A stretch of 64,000 bases of DNA from Cryptomeria japonica (GCF_030272615.1 NC_081415.1:262198425-262262424); one strand, 5' to 3'; shown: positions 45,766-57,849, counted from the first letter of the stretch. A program made the numbers and translations. The notes: generated by a model not told the origin, from the letters alone.

Positions 45766-46154
45766 TATGGGAGTTGAGAAAATATAACACCATAGGAGCC
45801 CAAATAATCTTTGCAAGTTGAAAAACCCTATTACAAGGAGAAGCAATGAAGCAAATCACAGAAAGAAAGAATACATAGAAAATAGGCTCAAAAAGAGAGC
45901 TCAATAATCTCCAAAATGTATTACCAATAATAATCCTTCTTCATCATAATACAATGAAAAGAAAGAACTCAACCTTTAAAAGGTCAAGAAACCCTAAAAA
46001 GGGAAAACCTAGGTTTGCACATAATAATTAATTAAAATAATTAATTATATGCACCTAATGTTAGCTTAAGTGAAAAAAGATAATTGGAAACTTAAAGAAT
46101 TAAACAAATATTGTTTAATTAATCAAGTAAAGACCCAATTACTCTAACATTCTA

Positions 46155-47848
46155 TTCATCACACCACAAGGTCATACAATCCCAAAAGCATACAAATTAA
46201 GCTTTCCATGCACCAATAATACAACAGAATATGAAGCTTTGGTAATAGGAATCAAAATGGCTATAGAATGGAACATTACATAACTACAAGTCTTTGGAGA
46301 CTCTCAGCTCATCTTCAATCAAATTAATGATGACTACCAAACAAAGGATGAAAAATTGATGCCTTATAAAAAGATGGTGGATGATATCAAGAAATACTTT
46401 GTAGAAATAACTTTTCAGCAGATTCCAAGAAATGACAACAAAGCAGTAGATGCCATGGCTACACTTGCTTCTCTCCTTCAGGCACAGGAAAATCAACAGC
46501 GTTATGAATTCTTGGTGGAAGAATTGTTTTACCCTGCTCATAATTGTCCGAAATCCCAAACTATCTATCACCTTGTCGAGCATGATTCCTCTTGCTATGG
46601 CCAAACTTACACATATCTAAAATACAACACCCTACCTCCTAATTTATTGAAGAACCAAAAGAGAAACTTTATTCGCCAATCCTCCCATTTTACTCTCGTC
46701 GCGGATACCCTATTTAAACAAGGTCTAGACATTACTCTCTTACGATGTCTCGAACAAGAAGAATCCGAGAAAGCCTTACATGAAGTCCATAATGGCATTT
46801 GTGGCACTCATTCAAGTGGTCTTACCCTTTTGAAAAAACTCATATGCTTGGGCTATTATTGGCCGACTATGGAATGAGATTCTTTTTAGATAGCTAGAAC
46901 ATGCAAACAATGTCAGATCCATGGGAATTTGATTCATGCACCAGCACAAGAACTTCATGCTTTAGAACATCTTGGCCTTTCTGTCAATGGGGTCTTCATC
47001 CGGTAGGAAAGATAAATCCTTCTTCATCTAATGGACACAAATTCATCCTTGTAGCTATAGAATATTTTACAAAATGGATTGAGGTTGTACCTCTCACAAA
47101 CATCACAGGAAAACAAATTGTTGCATTTATCTTAAACTACATCATCTGTCGCTATGGAATACCAATAACCATTATCACTGATAATGGGTGACCATTCAAG
47201 AATCAGGATGTACAAGAGCTATGTGAGAAGTTCAAAATCCAACACAGATTCTCCACACCATATTATCCACAGGGGAATGGGCAAGAAAAAGCATCTAACA
47301 AAATTAATCTAAAAATCCTCAAAAAGACAGTGAATGATGCTGGAAGAGATTGGCATATTCAACTGAACCCTGCTCTTTGGGCCTACTGTACCAGTATCCG
47401 CACACCAATAGGTGCCACACCTTTCTCTCTTGTATATGGATTAGAAGCCATATTGCTAATCGAAGTAGAGATACCTTCTCTACATGTATCACTAAAAGGA
47501 CTAATCCCAGATGAAGAACAAAGAATATATAGACTGCAAGAGTTAGAACTAATCTATGAACGAAGACAAAATGCCTTTGATCATGTAAAGGTATATCAAC
47601 AAAGAATGTGTCGAAGCTATAATCACAAGGTTAAACCAAGAGTCTTTCAAGTTGGAGACCTAGTGCTAAAGGAAAATCCACGCAATTAGGTAGATCGAGA
47701 AAAGAAAGGAAAGTTTGAACCAAACTGGTTAGTTCCATTTGTTGTCACAACAGTATTTGGATCAGGTGCATATCAGCTATCAACACAGGACAGAGATCAG
47801 CTCGAGGAACCTATCAATAGCATGCACCTGAAGAAGTTTTATGTCTGA
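46155..47848 (+). pseudogene. pol: Tat-type gypsy extra RNase H (rest) and integrase
   Basis: Resumes with TPQGHTIPKAYKLSFPCTNN, then VFGDSQLIFNQIN, then NDNKAVDAMATLASLLQAQ, completing the second RNase H. Integrase: zinc-binding H and C residues in HEVHNGICGTHSSG and CKQCQIHGNLIHAPAQ, core SSNGHKFILVAIEYFTKWIE, NYIICRYGIPITIITDNG, PYYPQGNGQEKASNK (catalytic Glu region reads QEKA), LNPALWAYCTSIRTPIGATP, C-terminal VFQVGDLVLKENPRN...INSMHLKKFYV, stop 47846-47848. A few stops and frame changes (46275, 46875, 47000, 47190, 47689). Paired RNase H domains plus SSNGHKFI and YTKW(V/I)E assign it to the Tat lineage. Confidence 0.88.
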
Positions 47849-48589
47849 AAAATCAGAAAAATTCAAAAATAGTGAAAAAGCAGAAAATAATCAAAACTGT
47901 CAATAAATAAATAAATAAATAAATAAAAATCAAATATCAGAAAAAGTGCAATAAAAACAGAAGGTGAAAACCTGGCAAATAGGCGCTATCTGTCCGCTAG
48001 CTCTTCCATCTATTAGTTCATGCATCTTTTCACTTGCATTCATTCATTTTCCATCAGCATTGATCATAAATAAGCCTTTGTACATACGCAGACATCCTAG
48101 GTGGCTTCTTGCCATGGTTTGGATAATTGGATATATCATAACAACTTTGTTTCTAGGCTTGGGGCAAAATCCTACACCTATTTGGGGGCAAACTTTTGAT
48201 CATTTTGAGCTTAATCAAACAGGTAGAAGAACAGTTAGACAACTCTTATCAAGTGAAAAATGAGACACATCCAACATTTAACACAAGATCAAACTATCAC
48301 AAAATCAATCTAAGCACATCACACACTTTTCAGTGGATAATATCTTTTGGATAGTTATTTTCACATGATTGTTCAACTTTTCAATATTGCTTTTCGCTAT
48401 CATGATTTCTGAGTGACTCCAGGATGTCATTGACTAGAGGAACAAGGAAGGAACATGATATTTTTCTTGTCTGTTGTCTGAAAATTTATCATTAATATGT
48501 GCAAATTTGTCTCGGGACATGATCATTGGAGTATCATTGAAGACATTTCCGATTTGCGTATTGAAATTATTAATACTGCTTGTTTTATG

Positions 48590-48715
48590 CAAGCAACACT
48601 CAGGTCATCAAGGTCCAATTATACCTTGATGCGTGTGCTAACTTGCTATATCAAAATCTAGAAAAATAGTGCTCAGGTCATCATGGTTTAATTATACCAT
48701 CGATGTTTGCACTCA
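48590..48715. repeat. Two-copy ~65-bp repeat with inverted-repeat core
   Basis: CACTCAGGTCATCAAGGTCCAATTATACC...TGATG and GCTCAGGTCATCATGGTTTAATTATACCATCGATG recur about 64 bases apart. The second contains the self-complementary pair ATGGT/ACCAT. Confidence 0.5.
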
Positions 48716-49104
48716 CTTCCCACATTTCAAAATCTCAATGATGACAAAAATGCAAAATAATCTAGTGACTGGTCCAGTCGTAGCTTTACATTCCATAACA
48801 TTTTCATTTGCATTTTAGCTTGCATTTCATTCTCACATGGGATCCAGCATGCTCCTTTTATCCAAGGTTAAATCTATCGCAAGAATCATCCAAGTATCAT
48901 CACAAGTGTATACGCAATCAAGCAAATAACTCACGTCTCTTCAGATATTGTCGACCCAGCAAAAATATTATGCTATCTCTCTCAACAAAATCAACCATTA
49001 GTATATCCAAATATTTCTGCAACTTGCTATCAACAAACTATCAGTTCTCTATCTAATCAACCTTATCAAATGAAATCAATCAATCAAACCTAATTGATTC
49101 TATC

Positions 49105-49245
49105 ATGTCTTATACAGGAGGTATCCTTCCTAAAACCAGACGTTATGATCATGTCTTATATAGGATGAATCCTTCCTGAAACCAGATGCTTTGATCATTT
49201 TTGTCTTATACAGGATGTATCCTTCCTGAAATCAGACTGAATCTA
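49105..49245. repeat. Three-copy ~48-bp tandem repeat
   Basis: TGTCTTATACAGG, ATCCTTCCT, AAACCAGA and GATCAT recur in order three times (starting near 49106, 49154 and 49203), in the 3' spacer of the plus-strand gypsy element. Confidence 0.75.
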
Positions 49246-49510
49246 ACCAATCAATATTTTTCAATCTTCTCGATCTAAGCAGTCAAGCTAATTGAAGAAC
49301 TCACATTTTCATCAAATAACAGTTGCAGAAATCAAATCTATCGAGATATCAATCTCGCAAAACTCCAAAGATCAAGTATCTCAATTGATCTCCCGAGGGG
49401 GCATCATCATACTGGGATTTAGCAATCAAGAGTTGGGGCATCCTATCAAACCAACAATATCATCAAAATGAGATTATTCTTTGAATCAACACATCACCAC
49501 ACCTCACTTC

Positions 49511-49524
49511 AAAGAGGGGAAAAA
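49511..49524 (+). promoter_or_regulatory. Polypurine tract of the plus-strand gypsy element
   Basis: AAAGAGGGGAAAA followed at once by the LTR start TGTATACACC at 49525. Confidence 0.8.
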
Positions 49525-49551
49525 TGTATACACCTAAAAATGGTATGAAGA

Positions 49552-51226
49552 TGTGTGGGAGAAAAAGTGACACTAAGCAAACATGCCCAAATCTCACTTT
49601 CAACCACACACTTGCGGAATACGAAAGAGCCTAGAGGTATCACACAATTGGCTACTTCTTCTTGTGGAAGAGAGAGCCACGGGCTACCTATTAGGATTTC
49701 TATTCCTTTGTTGTAATTGAAAGATAAAATGATGCAAGTTCAATTCCTAACCCAAAGTGCAAGTATGAACTAATAACAAGATTGCAGAATTGAACTTAAA
49801 CAATGGAAATCTGTAAACACAAGGACAAAACAAGAATTCAAATGCATACCTGGAGTCAAAATCTGAGTGAAAATGTTCGGGACAGGGGCGGCGCGGGCGC
49901 CACTGTCCTGATTCTGCCCCTGAAACTGCTCCGGAAACTGCTGTTTTTGCACTCTGGAAAAGCTGTCAAAAATGCTGAAAATGTTGTCTGTCAGGAGGAC
50001 CAGGGTGCCCAACGCCCCTGTCCCAGGGACCAGGGCACCCAGCGCCCCTGTCCTGGCAGGACCAGGGCGCCCCACGCCCCTATCCTGGTCTTTTGCTCTG
50101 AAACTTGGTGTGTTGTTTGGTCTCCGTCTGCTTCTTTCGAATCTGTAACTTGCGGCGTCGTCCGAGTCCCGAAACCTGCACTTATATCTGAAAAGGTGTT
50201 TGGGCGGCTATATAGGGTTTTGCCTTAGTCAAACCCCCACTTCGGTGATTTCCACCTCCACGAATAGCCAAGTTGTTTTGTAAAATGTATTGTGTGTGCA
50301 GACCTAGTGTGTGTGTGAGGTCCTAAAATGCAAGAAAGCAAACTAGAGCAACCTAGAAAGTAAACCCAAATTGCTTGTGAATGACAATGTAAATGCTCTA
50401 AATCAAGATGCAAAGTGATCTAAAGCATGAATAAAGGATATATTGAAGCTTATGCAAAGACATGAAAACAACATGAAATTATACCCAACCCTCAAGGGAG
50501 GAGTACAAGCCAATCTTCAGTCGGTAATCTCTTATTGCTCTTCAATGTCTTCAAAGCCCTACATGAATGAATGAAATTGATGAATTCTTGATGAATGGAT
50601 GTTGAATGTTGTTGAAGTCTTCAAAGATCTGCTCTTTCGCTACATAGAGGGTCCTTGAAAGCCAAAAATCAGATCCTTTCAAATGAAGAAAGAGAGCTCT
50701 TATGTAGGAAACCCTAGATCATAAATTCATCTTTTGGCCGACCTAGAGATTGAATATCCCGCCAATTTCTTGGGGTTAAGCTTTATTTTATGATTGGATC
50801 GTGCTCCTAAAATTTTGGGAAAAATGTCCGGGACCATGTGTACTCCGGGCGCCATGGTCCCGACAACTTTTCACCAAATTTTCAGGGCCGTCAGATATGA
50901 TGATTTTAGAGAGAATCCCGAAGTTACAGGTGATTTCGAGATGTTTTGACCCCCGAAACCAAGCCCCCAAGCTCAAAATAGGACTTAATTAGGGTTTTTG
51001 ATTAAATGATGTATTGGAAGAATAAAATGAAAAAGGCACACTTTAATGAAAGGGCCCAACTTTATGATGTGGGAAATGATAAAATAGGACCTTAGACCTA
51101 ATTAATTTGATTAATTAAGTGCTAAAGGAGAAATGCGATGCAAGATGCAAAATGCGCCAAGGCGGGTGCTAAACTAGGTGTGAAATTGTACCACCCTAGC
51201 AAGTGCATACAATTTACGACGCTACA
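49552..51226 (-). mobile_element. Solo LTR, family C (copy 2)
   Basis: Minus strand starts TGTAGCGTCGTAAATTGTAT and ends CTCCCACACA, with an exact duplication GAAGA on both sides (49547-49551 and 51227-51231). TATA-like CCCTATATAG (minus, 50209-50217). It holds a GC-rich block with three ~33-bp units of the form GGACCAGGGCGCCC..CGCCCCTGTCC (about 49995-50090). Related to copy 1 at 1952-3085. Confidence 0.8.
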
Positions 51227-51803
51227 GAAGATAATTAATTGAATAAGCAATTATTTAATTAATCTCACTCCCTAATTTAATTAAATTCATCAACAATTTG
51301 ATTAAATCCTCCATTTTCATCTACTTATTAATAAATCTAAGGATTTATTAAATAGGTTCATATCAATAATTCCCTTTGATTAATTAATTGAAATTAATTA
51401 ATTCTTCCCCATCAAAATCAATTCTTCTAATCTCCTAATTAATTAAAACAAATCAATTATGAGTTGTTGAAATTAATTATCCTTTTCCTATTAATTGAAT
51501 TTCTAAATTCAAATTCTCCTAACTTTAACCACCTAACCTAACCACTCCTAAACCTAACTCATTCTACCTACCCCCATGTCCCCTTTCATCCAACCTCTTC
51601 TAGAACCTTTGTGACACTTGTCACTAAGTGTTCCCTTTCAGCCAACCTCTTCTAGAAGTCTCTTGACACTTGTCACCATAGAGATGACAAATGTTCCCTT
51701 TGATCCAACCCCCTTTCCCAACCTCCTCCAATTTAACCATTGATATCTTCAAATCAATCTTGACCGTTGATTCCTACCACCTCACCCCTAGCCTTGGGAA
51801 ATC

Positions 51804-51813
51804 CTATAAATAG
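51804..51813 (+). promoter_or_regulatory. TATA box in the plus-strand gypsy LTR
   Basis: CTATAAATAG followed 30 bases later by purine-rich GGAGCACAGAGGG, a likely transcription start zone at the U3/R border. Confidence 0.55.
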
Positions 51814-52261
51814 ACCCCATTTTGGAGCACAGAGGGTCCCAAAAATTTGATCTCATTGGTCCCAATTCATATCATTTGATGCATCCCATCTCATTTGCAT
51901 TTATGTATTGTTATTATAGGCATCTATCTTATAGTTTATCATTTTAGCAATGTTATCATGTTCAATTTTAGCTTAAATCTTATCTTAATCATGATAGATC
52001 AATCATGAACTCATATAGCTTAATCATGTTATCCTTTCTAGATCATGCATCTTCATTATTCAAATCCTCCATCTAAGTGTAGTCAAGTCACTAGAGTTTG
52101 CATAACAAGATCTGAGAGCAAAATTCATACTCACATTTACTAGGAGGCAATAGATAGATTAGCTATGGTTTTACATTTCTTTGATTTAAATTCATTAACC
52201 ATGTTTGTAATGATTTATTGAGTGTTTTGTGTTTGCAGGTATAGGTACACTTCACAATAGC

Positions 52262-52398
52262 ACGACAATTAGTATCATTTTTTCTTCTAATGAAACCTTG
52301 GGAGATAAAGAAAGCATTAATTTTAGAATACCACTTTAAGAGATTTTTTTAAACAATAAATAGATTTCTTTAATTTGCAAACAAGGTGTTAATTACCT
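52262..52398 (-). pseudogene. Copia element D: RT fragment downstream of inserted element E
   Basis: Minus-strand text HLVCKLKKSIYCLKKS, then CFLYLP/ISQGFIR-like residues in shifting frames, matches the copia RT segment (..VCKLKKSLYGLKQ.P..W...) that should follow FLNGDLHEDFYMSQPLVFVK at 60436. Decayed, with several stops. It shows that E (52399-60434) inserted into D's RT. Confidence 0.6.
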
Positions 52399-52943
52399 TT
52401 TTGAAAATATAGTAGATGAGAGGGGGGGCTGAATTAGTCTACAACTTCAAAATAAATTAATTATAAATATCATCAAATAACATAGCAGCAACATATCAAT
52501 CATCAAAACATGAACACCAGATTTACGTCAAAAACCCAAACAAGGAAAAAACAAGGTGAGAATATAACTCACAATATGAATATGAATGACCACATAATTT
52601 CAAGAACACTATCAAGGAGTAACAACACCTGATGGACTTGCAAGGCTAAGGCACAATGCCTTTGGAAAAGATACAAGGACTTGCACAACTGAGGCTCACT
52701 ACTTTAGGGCAAGATACAATATTTGTCGAAGGACTCATTGTTAATCAACAATGAAGGAATAGTAGAATTGAAACTGAGAAGGATTTGTTGAACATGAAAT
52801 TATCCTTGAAAAATTAGATCAAGTGACAAACATCATGACAAACACCTTTGACAATTACCACTATCACAACACACTATCTCATTGAATATATCACCTTCAA
52901 AGCTTTGTCTTAATTGCACTTTTGCAATCTCAAATCTGCTTGC

Positions 52944-54755
52944 ACATCATTTGCATACTCTTCTCATCAATTCACACATAATCCATCATATAAATTCTCC
53001 AATCACACTCTTTAAATATGATATAGATCATTGAAAACTTAATTTAGGGTCAGCCAAAAAAACAAAATAAGCATTAGTACTCAAAATAAGCCACTCGGAC
53101 CAAAAATACTCAAAGCAGTCCACTCTAGGAGAAAGAGGGAAGCAAAACACATCACAATACATCCTTCCAAGATAAATCCAATGATTTGCACACACTAATA
53201 CACTCTCCAAATATGTTACCAAATGTAATGTGTAGACATAGAAATCAATCATCTAAAGAACATCTTCAAATGTCAAATACCTCATGTAGATCTCCACATG
53301 CCACGGTGAGACCCATAACAACTTCTTAATACATCCTCAATATCCTGAACATAAATCAACATTGCTCTTTTGTGGAATAAAAAAACCACCAGAGAAGCAA
53401 ACTGAGAATACTAATTGTGCCATAAAATCACATCCACTAAAATGCAACATGATCTACAACATATCTGAAGGGCACTAAAGACTTTATAGACTAGTTTGAC
53501 TAACATGCTTGTTGTCAGAGAACATAAATAGCTATCTATATTTAAATACCACAACCACCACAAAAAATACCAAACTCAATTTGCAACACAAAGAACAACT
53601 GCAACAACCATAAGCATATCTAGACTAGAATTCCTCTAGATAACTAGGCTTTACATCAATGACAACCATACAATCTCATACTTTTAACAATATCCCCCTT
53701 AAATGTCATTGATAGAAACACTTTACAATACTTGCATATTCGAACAAATATCACAACAACTCTCTCCATAAATGTCGTAACAAATCTCTCTCCAAATCTC
53801 ATAATAACTCTCAACATCATTTGCATACTCTTCTCATCTGTTCACACATAATCCATCATACAAATTCTTTAATCACACTCTTTAAATATGATATAGATCA
53901 CTGAAAACTTAATTTAGGGTCAACCAAAAAGCAAAATAAGCATTATTACTCAAAATAAGCCACTCAAACGAAAAATACTCAAAGCAGTCCACTCCAAGAG
54001 AAAGAGGGAAGAAAAATAAATCACAATACATCCTTCCAAGATAAATCCAATAATTTTCACACACTAATACGTTCTCCAAATACGTTACCAAATGTAACAT
54101 GTAGACATAGCAATCAATCAACTAAAGAACATCTTCATATGTGAAATACCTTGTGTAGATCTCCACATGCCATGGTGAGACCCATAACAACTTCTTAATA
54201 CATCCTCCAATGCATATTCGGCTCAGAGGAATATGATCCAATTGAGATAACTCAATTGGACACACTGAATCATTACACAACTAAAGATCTCAGACATAAA
54301 TCAACAACACTCTTTTGAGGAATAAAGAAACCACCAGAGAAGTAAACTGAGAATACTACATGAGCCATAAAATCACATCCACTAAAATTCAACACGATCT
54401 ACAAATATTTGAATGCCACTAAAGACTTTCTAGAGTAGTTTGATAGACACACTTACTGTCAAATAACATAAATAACTATCTGAATCGAAATACCACAACC
54501 AACACCAAAAATACCAAACTCAATCTACAACAGAAACAACAACTGCAACAACTAGGAGCATATCTAGACTATAATTCATCTAGATAACTAGGTTTGACAT
54601 CAATGACAACCATACAAGCTCATACTTCCAACAATCTCCCCCTTAAATGTCATTGATGGAAACACTTTACAATACTTGCATATTCAAACAAATATCAGAA
54701 CAACTCTCTCCACAAATGTCATAAAAAATCTCTCTCCAAATCTCATAATAACTCT
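52944..54755 (-). repeat. Tandem duplication of the polypurine-tract/LTR junction in element E
   Basis: 52944-53808 and 53812-54755 are two copies of [part of LTR + LTR start + polypurine tract + ~120 bases of internal sequence]. TTTGCATACTCTTCTCAT lies at 52950 and 53820, and CCCCCTTAAATGTCATTGAT at about 53692 and 54638. The right copy has about 75 extra bases (near 54213-54290) that also exist in the 5' LTR, so the left copy has lost them. Confidence 0.75.
54634..54647 (-). promoter_or_regulatory. Polypurine tract of copia element E
   Basis: Minus strand TTTAAGGGGGAGAT before LTR start TGTTGGAAG. A second copy from the tandem duplication is at 53690-53703. Confidence 0.75.
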
Positions 54756-54919
54756 CTCTTTGCCTTTGACACCAAAGGCAAAGGGCACTGCATGACATAT
54801 TGAACAACACACACCACTTCTCCCCTTGAGAGTGGTAATAGAATCAATCTGGGAGATAAATTATAAGTGATGAATCTCCCCCTAGAAAGATGCACCACTA
54901 TAATGCATCTAGTTAGAAA

Positions 54920-56460
54920 AAGGAGGGGCAATAACCCTAGTTTTTGCCTAAGATACTCAAGAGTATCCTTTGCCAATGCCTTAGTGAAAATGTCTATTAT
55001 TTGTCCTTTTGTAGAAATGTATTCCAATTTTACTTCCTTCTCTACAACCTTCTCCCTTAAGAAATGATAATAGATTGAGATATATTTTGTTCTTGAATGC
55101 ATTGTTGAATTCTTTGAAATGTTTATAGCACTAGTATTACTACACATAATAGGAATAGCTTCATCATACACCACTCTGATATCTTCGAGAGTTTTTTTCA
55201 TTCATATAACTTGAGTACAACAAGATGTTGCCACAATATATTTTTCTCTTACAATAGATAATGATATTTAGTCTTGCTTCCTACTTAACCATGAAATCAA
55301 TCTGTCTCCCAAATATTATGCACCACCGCTAGTACTTTTCTTGTTATCAATGATTCCAGGCCCAATCAACATCTCTATATGCTTTCAACATGAAATTTCC
55401 ATGCTTCTTGTACCAAAGACCAAAATATTGAGTCCCTTTCAAGTACTGGAAAATCCTCTTCACTACTTGTTCATGTGATTGATTTGAATTAGCCTGAAAT
55501 CTCACAACTAAACATACAATATGCATAGTATCCAATCTAGAGGAAATTAGATATAATAGTCCTCCAATCATATACTTTTACTTCTTCTGATCAACATCTG
55601 GAGATGTATCATCTTTGCCTAATTTGCAACCAACGGGTAAATGGGTAGTAACTAGTTTATAATTCTCCATATCAAACTTTGTTAACATCTCTTTGAAATA
55701 AAGATTCCATCTTCCAACTGAGTAACTTGTAGACCAAGAAAGAATGGCATCTCACTAATCATTCACATTTTGTATTCCTTCTGTAAATTCTTTACACAAA
55801 CCATAGCTTTCTCCAAATATAATATCATCAACATAGACAACAACAATCAACAACTTGTTACTTTCAACTTAAAATAAATATTGTTGTCTATAGTACCTCT
55901 CTTGAAGTTTTATTATAACAAATATCTATCCTATCTAGCATACCGAGCTTTAGGTGCTTGTTTGAGTTCATACACTGCCTTCTTTAACCTACAAACCATA
56001 TCTAGATTCTCTAACAAACTGAATCCATCCATTTTCTCAATGTATACATCTTCATCCAAATCTCCTTTCAGAATCGTTGACTTAACATCTATTTTATATA
56101 CTTTGGATTTCTTATAAGTAAAAAAAACAAGAAACACTTTGAAATTCTTATAACCAAAAAAGCAAGAAACATTCTTGTAGCTTCCATCCTAGCTACTGGA
56201 GCAAATATTTCCTTAAAATAAATACCTTCAACTTGTGAACAACCTTTACATACTAATCTCAATTTGTTCCTTGTAACTTGTCCTTATTTATTTAGCTTGT
56301 TTTGGAACACCCACTTAGTTCCTATCAATTTTTTGTCCATTAGTCTAGGTACCAACTCCCAAGTCTAATTATTATGTATCTAATTTAGTTCTTCAATTTC
56401 TTTTACCCCGCTTTATTCTTTTCTTTCTTCTTCATATGATTTAGGCTCCACCAGTGAAAG
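54920..56460 (-). pseudogene. pol: Copia element E reverse transcriptase and RNase H
   Basis: RT: WELVPRLMDKKLIGTKWVFQ, VTRNKLRLVCKGCSQVEGI, YKIDVKSTILKGDLDEDVYI, VCRLKKAVYELKQAPKA, then VVVYVDDIIFGE near 55825 (catalytic YVDD still coded) and ISEMPFFLGLQVTQLEDGIF. Connection/RNase H: MIGGLLYLISSRLDTMHIVC, VKRIFQYLKGTQYFGLWYKK, then SNTSAINISKNSTMHSRTKY, YHFLREKVVEKEVKLEYIST, IDIFTKALAKDTLEYLRQKL. Order and motifs are classical Ty1/copia. Frames change several times and there are many stops. Confidence 0.88.
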
Positions 56461-56503
56461 AAAATAGTATTTTTATTGCTCATTTACCTCTGTAACCCTT
56501 CTT

Positions 56504-57700
56504 CTAGTCTGAAACTCCTTTGTTTTTGTCTTTAATTATATGATCTTTTGAATTATTCTTTTGCACATATTTTTCTAGGGTCTTAATCACTTGCTCAGAT
56601 TCTTCTTCTTCATCTTCAATTTCATCTGACTCTTTCTCATTATTGTCTTCCAAATCTATCTTTTCTTCTACTGCAACAAGAATAATCTCAAATTCAGTCT
56701 CTTGTATGAGTTCAAGGGTTGCCTGATCCCATGCTTCACATACTTTCACATTTGTTCTCTCCACTATCTTGTTCAATCTCTTTTTGTAACACTAGTAGGC
56801 TTTGTTATTAGTATCATATCCCAAGAACATTGCTTCATCTACTTTGGTATCAAACTTTCCAAGATCATCTTCATCTCTTATGATATAACATGCACTCCCA
56901 AAGATTTTGAAATACTTTATAGTAGAGGGTCTTCCATTTCATAGCTCATAAGGTGTCTTAGGATGATTTACTCTTATCTTTACCCTTTTGATAATGTAAA
57001 TAGCAGTATGCACAAATTATTTCCAACATACATTAGCCAAGTTAGCATCCTTCGTCATGGTTCTAGCCATCTCAATAACAGTCCTAGTCTTTCTTTCTAC
57101 CACACCATTTTGTTGAGGGGTTCTCAAAGCAAATTTAGTGTCTTCAAATACCATATTTCTCACAAAAATTGTTAAATTAATTTCAAGTAAATTTGCCACC
57201 TATACTAGATCTTAAACACTTAATTTTAGCCTCAACTTGATTTTCTACCATTGATTTGAACACTTTAAATATTTCAAAAGCTTCAATTTTTTCTTTCAAA
57301 AATGTAACCCATGTCATATTAGAATAATCATCAATAAGTAACATGAAATACCTTTCTCCATTAAGTCCTTTTGTCCTTGTAGGCCCGCAAAGATCTGTAT
57401 GGACAATCTCCAAGGGTCTTGAAGTAGAATACTTCTTGTTCTTAAAACTCCTCTTTCTCTATTTTCCTAATTGACATTCCCTATACATAGTATCAGTTGG
57501 CTTGATAATATTTGGTAAATCTCTCACTACTTTATAATTATTGATTTATCTTGTTATCAAAGTTAACACATCTTATCCTTTTGTGTCATAATCAAAAATC
57601 ATTGCTTTGTGTTAGAAAAGATATACTTTCACTCTTTCCCTTTATGAAATAAACATTTCCATTTATTCTAATACCTTCTGCTACCAATCTTCTAGTTATT
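56504..57700 (-). pseudogene. pol: Copia element E integrase
   Basis: Integrase core: EIVHTDLCGPTRTKGLNGER (first catalytic Asp), YFMLLIDDYSNMTWVTFLKE, KCLRSSIGGKFT (second catalytic Asp now Ser), LRTPQQNGVVERKTRTVIEM (catalytic Glu in VVERK kept). C-terminal part: FKIFGSACYIIRDEDDLGKF, VDEAMFLGYDTNNKAY, then an E/D-rich linker (EKESDEIEDEEEESEQ). Loss of one catalytic residue plus stops means it is inactive. Upstream lies the weakly readable zinc-binding/pre-integrase part. Confidence 0.85.
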
Positions 57701-57849
57701 CCTTTTCTAATCACACATCCAGTCTTACTCGAAAAAAACTTCATAACCTTTATTACACATCTAACCAACACTCAACAAAATATGTCTCAAACCTTCAACA
57801 TAATCAAACATCATCAATTTTATGCTTACCATCAACCGATATACTTCAT

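Larger units (their letters stand above)
43266..46149 (-). mobile_element. 2.9-kb non-autonomous copia-type element (LARD-like)
   Basis: Two LTRs of about 384 and 382 bp (43266-43649 and 45768-46149), nearly identical. Minus strand starts TGTTAGAGTAATTGGGTC and ends CTCAACTCCCA. Primer-binding site TGGTATTAGAGC (minus, 45754-45765) is the copia type matching initiator tRNA-Met; polypurine tract TTAAGGGGGGG lies just above 43649. It is inserted in the extra RNase H of the plus-strand gypsy element, with TTCTA at both edges (43259-43263 and 46150-46154). The internal 2.1 kb has no gag or pol, so it must have relied on another element's proteins. Confidence 0.85.
47849..49510 (+). other. 3' spacer of the plus-strand gypsy element
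   Basis: Between the pol stop and the polypurine tract. Unlike the minus-strand relative, I see no antisense PMD gene here. It includes a (AATA)n run near 47907 and two tandem-repeat blocks (48590-48715 and 49105-49245). Text around 47964-48250 (LGLGQNPTPIWGQTFDH) is open for 99 codons but I do not recognise it. Confidence 0.5.
49525..52256 (+). mobile_element. 3' LTR of the plus-strand gypsy element, split by a solo LTR
   Basis: Begins TGTATACACCTAAAAATGG, is interrupted at 49552 by a solo LTR (to 51226) and continues from 51232 with AT-rich AATTAATTGAATAAGC tracts like those of the minus-strand LTR. A clear TATA box CTATAAATAG is at 51804-51813. The end is placed near TTCACA (52256), where text of copia element D resumes; this edge may be off by some bases. 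Without the insertion the LTR is about 1.05 kb. Confidence 0.65.

Noticed and set aside
52230-52260. Primer-binding site after a supposed LTR end at 52236
   Set aside because: GGTATAGGTACAC matches no tRNA 3' end I know, and the text beyond belongs to copia element D, so this is the outer edge of a 3' LTR.
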